From Chloroflexota bacterium (GTDB taxonomy: Bacteria; Chloroflexota; Limnocylindria; QHBO01), in NCBI GenBank assembly GCA_020848055.1, contig JADLBB010000085.1, positions 1 to 8,349 on the forward strand: a stretch of DNA of 8,349 bases, given 5' to 3'. A model generated the notes under the pieces. It worked only from the letters and a program-made list of their open reading frames with translations, was not told the origin of the DNA and ran no database searches. This document shows positions 6,949 through 8,349 of the stretch, piece by piece. A program made the position numbers and the translations under genes. Each line of letters starts with the position of its first letter. The first letter of the stretch is position 1.

Positions 6949-7082
6949 ATGCGTGCGCCGGGACGCACGTAACCACGAGGTTCGGCTTGATCTGGTCCGT
7001 GGCGTGCGCTGCGGCGCAAGACTTGGCGCGCGATCGGCCCGATTTCGCCCGAAAGTCGTAGATGCGTGCGCTCGGGCGCAAG
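6945..7082 (+). repeat. Diverged 138-nt intergenic element, copy 1
   Basis: This copy aligns without gaps to 7147-7284 at an offset of 202 nt, with about 96 of 138 positions identical by hand count. It begins and ends with the sequence CGTAGATGCGTGCG (6944-6957 and 7057-7070), so it is bracketed by direct repeats of itself. It contains three 14-nt inverted repeats of the form TGCGY-N4-RCGCA at 6954-6967, 7005-7018 and 7067-7080. The perfectly shared block AACCACGAGG is at 6971-6980. Its left end supplies the hisS stop codon. No coding potential is evident on either strand. Confidence 0.7.
6950..6971 (+). terminator. Hairpin directly after the hisS stop, possible 3' end structure
   Basis: Bases 6950-6957 (TGCGTGCG) pair with 6964-6971 (CGCACGTA): seven Watson-Crick pairs plus one G-T, with a 6-nt loop. 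It starts two bases after the stop codon. No T-tract follows (ACCACGAGG), so a classic intrinsic terminator is not shown; it may end or stabilise hisS mRNA. It is also the first palindrome of the repeat element. Confidence 0.3.
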
Positions 7083-7098
7083 TCCGACGGCCCCGCGC

Positions 7099-7151
7099 GA
7101 ACGCGGCACGAACGCGGCACGAACGCAGCAGGAACGAAGCAGGAAGGCAAG
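7099..7151 (+). repeat. Short tandem repeat, 11-nt unit GAACGCGGCAC and variants
   Basis: Two exact units GAACGCGGCAC (7099-7109, 7110-7120) are followed by GAACGCAGCAG (7121-7131), GAACGAAGCAG (7132-7142) and a decayed GAAGGCAAG (7143-7151). Divergence increases toward the second 138-nt element. It lies between the two copies of that element and its 11-nt unit is not a multiple of three, so coding is unlikely. Confidence 0.7.
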
Positions 7152-7284
7152 CGCTTGCGTCGGGGCGCACACAACCACGAGGCACGGCGCAAATTGGCGC
7201 GTGCTGTGCGCCACGGCGCAATTCTGGGCACGCAGTAGGACTCATACAGGGCCAACGTCGTAGATGCGTGCGTCGGGGCGCAAG
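7147..7284 (+). repeat. Diverged 138-nt intergenic element, copy 2
   Basis: This is the second copy of the element at 6945-7082. The 14-nt inverted repeats recur at 7156-7169, 7207-7220 and 7269-7282, at the same internal spacings (51 and 62 nt). AACCACGAGG recurs at 7173-7182 and GTCGTAGATGCGTGCG at 7257-7272 (also at 7055-7070). The left boundary is the most diverged part, where the 11-nt tandem repeat runs in. The element ends about 35 nt before the aspS promoter box. Confidence 0.7.
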
Positions 7285-7301
7285 CGCCGCGATCCGGACG
7301 T

Positions 7302-7317
7302 CCCCGTCATCGCGGGG
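7302..7317 (+). promoter_or_regulatory. Inverted repeat CCCCG-N6-CGGGG immediately upstream of the aspS -10 box
   Basis: CCCCG (7302-7306) and CGGGG (7313-7317) form a perfect 5-bp inverted repeat with a 6-nt centre, abutting the TACCAT box and occupying the spacer and -35 zone of the aspS promoter. A palindrome GGACGTCC (7296-7303) runs into it. An operator role is inference only; short GC palindromes are common at this base composition. No T-box sequence is present. Confidence 0.25.
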
Positions 7318-7323
7318 TACCAT
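7318..7323 (+). promoter_or_regulatory. -10-like box TACCAT for aspS, leaderless-type spacing
   Basis: TACCAT ends 9 nt before the aspS ATG at 7333, the same spacing as at relA, the YbaK-family gene and the glycosyltransferase. There is no Shine-Dalgarno sequence (TGCGCCTCCC precedes ATG) and no clear -35. If transcription starts here, the upstream repeat region is not part of an aspS leader. Confidence 0.45.
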
Positions 7324-7332
7324 GCGCCTCCC

Positions 7333-8349
7333 ATGAGCACCGCGTACCGCACCCACACCTGCGGCGAGTTGCGCGCCGAGCATGCAGGCGAGCGCGTGAC
7401 GCTGTCCGGATGGGTGCATCGGCGCCGTGACCACGGACACCTGGCCTTCTTCGACCTGCGCGACCGACACGGCATCACGCAGGTCGTGACGAGCGCCGAG
7501 GATGGTGCCGATGCGCACGCCGCCGCCGAGCCGGCCCGCAACGAGTGGGTGGTCCAGGTCTCCGGCGTCGTTCGCGCGCGGCCCGACGGCACGACCAATG
7601 CCGAGCTGGCGACCGGCGAGATCGAGGTGGCGGTCGATCGGTTCGCCGTCCTCAACCCGAGCAAGGTGCCGCCGTTCTACATCAACGAGGACCAGCCCGG
7701 GCTCGACGAGGGGCTGCGCCTGAAGCACCGGTACCTCGACCTGCGCCGGCCGAGCGTCCAGGGCCGGATGCTGCTGCGCTCGCGCCTGGCGTCGGCCATC
7801 CGGCGCGCGCTGGAGGACGAGGGATTCGTCGAGATCGAGACTCCCACGCTCATTCGCTCCACGCCGGAGGGCGCGCGCGACTTCGTCGTGCCGTCGCGCC
7901 TGCGTCCCGGCGAGTTCTACGCCCTGCCGCAGTCGCCCCAGATGCTCAAGCAGCTGCTCATGGTCGCCGGCTACGACCGCTACTTCCAGATGGCCCACGC
8001 CTACCGTGACGAGGACCTGCGCGGAGACCGGCAGCCGGAGCACACCCAGGTCGACATCGAGATGAGCTTCGTATCCGAGGAGGACGTCATCTCGACCGTC
8101 GAGCGCGTCGTGACCCGCGTGGCCGGGGAGGTGGTGCCACACCGCCCCATCCTGGCCAGTCCGTTCCCGCGCCTGACCTACGCCGAGGCCATGGCCCGCT
8201 ACGGCTCGGACAAGCCCGATATCCGCTTCGGCATGGAGCTGGTGGACCTCGCCGACGCCGTCACCGACATCGACTTTCGCGTCTTTGCCGAGCCGCTGGC
8301 CGCCGGTGGCGCCGTGCTGGGAATCGTCGCACCCGGCTGCGCCGACTAC
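7333..8349 (+). CDS. aspS: Aspartyl-tRNA synthetase, probably non-discriminating (3' end outside window)
   Basis: The 339 visible residues of this class II synthetase run off the right edge; a full bacterial enzyme has about 590. It charges tRNA-Asp with aspartate. The N-terminal OB-fold anticodon-binding domain has GWVHRRRDHG (26-35) and FFDLRDRHGITQVV (39-52). The catalytic domain has RYLDLRRP (133-140), FVEIETPTLIRSTPEGARDF (165-184), LPQSPQMLKQLLM (198-210) and motif 2 AYRDEDLRGDRQPEHTQ (223-239). The bacterial GAD insertion begins near 290 (GSDKPDIRFGMEL). His34 and Gly86 occupy the two positions where discriminating enzymes such as E. coli AspRS have Leu30 and Lys82, which suggests it also aspartylates tRNA-Asn. 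The ATG at 7333 is supported by the TACCAT box 9 nt upstream and by family alignment. It lies 384 nt after hisS and appears to have its own promoter. Confidence 0.95.
   Translation, partial: MSTAYRTHTCGELRAEHAGERVTLSGWVHRRRDHGHLAFFDLRDRHGITQVVTSAEDGADAHAAAEPARNEWVVQVSGVVRARPDGTTNAELATGEIEVAVDRFAVLNPSKVPPFYINEDQPGLDEGLRLKHRYLDLRRPSVQGRMLLRSRLASAIRRALEDEGFVEIETPTLIRSTPEGARDFVVPSRLRPGEFYALPQSPQMLKQLLMVAGYDRYFQMAHAYRDEDLRGDRQPEHTQVDIEMSFVSEEDVISTVERVVTRVAGEVVPHRPILASPFPRLTYAEAMARYGSDKPDIRFGMELVDLADAVTDIDFRVFAEPLAAGGAVLGIVAPGCADY

Noticed and set aside
6869..7255. 128-codon - strand frame (and similar frames) over the hisS-aspS spacer
   Set aside because: Composition is Arg/Ala-rich and comes from the GC-rich palindromic repeats. 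The two repeat copies do not preserve a common frame since 202 is not a multiple of three.
6942..7284. CRISPR array suggested by recurring TAGATGCGTGCG blocks
   Set aside because: Only four imperfect copies, with intervals alternating 113, 89 and 113 nt; the intervening sequences are themselves related and no cas gene is present.
6949..7332. T-box or amino-acid riboswitch upstream of aspS
   Set aside because: No T-box consensus (AGGGTGGNACCGCG-like) or terminator/antiterminator pair is seen, and the likely aspS promoter lies downstream of the structured region.
5623..8142. 839-codon open frame on the - strand
   Set aside because: It is antisense to hisS and aspS and translates the intergenic repeats into Arg-rich low-complexity sequence; no domain is seen.

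Overview
This is a very GC-rich bacterial window of mostly housekeeping genes. The five gene starts judged real are a cluster on the + strand (YbaK-like deacylase, RelA/SpoT-type Rel, Gfo/Idh/MocA oxidoreductase, HisRS, AspRS) and one divergent membrane glycosyltransferase on the - strand; a sixth gene, FemAB-like, enters from the left edge. The relA-hisS-aspS order is common in Gram-positive and related phyla. The GC bias, the FemAB relative, and starts that sit just after TANNNT boxes with no Shine-Dalgarno sequence fit Chloroflexota or an actinobacterium-like lineage. I favour Chloroflexota, with low confidence; no rRNA or marker search could be run.

Layout. Bases 1-324 hold the C-terminal end of a FemAB/FemX-type aminoacyl-transferase. 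It overlaps tail-to-tail by 47 nt with a convergent GT-C glycosyltransferase (278-1474, -). A 45-nt gap (1475-1519) carries two back-to-back -10-like boxes, one for the glycosyltransferase and one for the YbaK-family gene (1520-2023). A 64-nt gap with another box leads into the 738-residue Rel protein (2088-4304). A Gfo/Idh/MocA oxidoreductase (4338-5666) follows closely. hisS (5677-6948) begins 10 nt after it, and its -10-like box overlaps the oxidoreductase stop codon. A 384-nt non-coding stretch (6949-7332) separates hisS from aspS (7333 to the right edge, truncated).

How the genes work together. The + strand cluster is about aminoacyl-tRNA supply and quality: two tRNA synthetases, a trans-editing deacylase relative, and the (p)ppGpp enzyme that senses uncharged tRNA. 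AspRS has both residues associated with non-discriminating enzymes (His34, Gly86), so it probably also charges tRNA-Asn and would need GatCAB elsewhere. The oxidoreductase has no obvious link to translation. The two left-hand genes belong to the cell envelope.

The most unusual part is the hisS-aspS spacer. It holds two diverged copies of a 138-nt element exactly 202 nt apart. Each copy carries three 14-nt inverted repeats of the form TGCGY-N4-RCGCA, and a short 11-nt tandem repeat lies between the copies. I found no CRISPR array, tRNA, rRNA, insertion sequence, phage gene or defence system.
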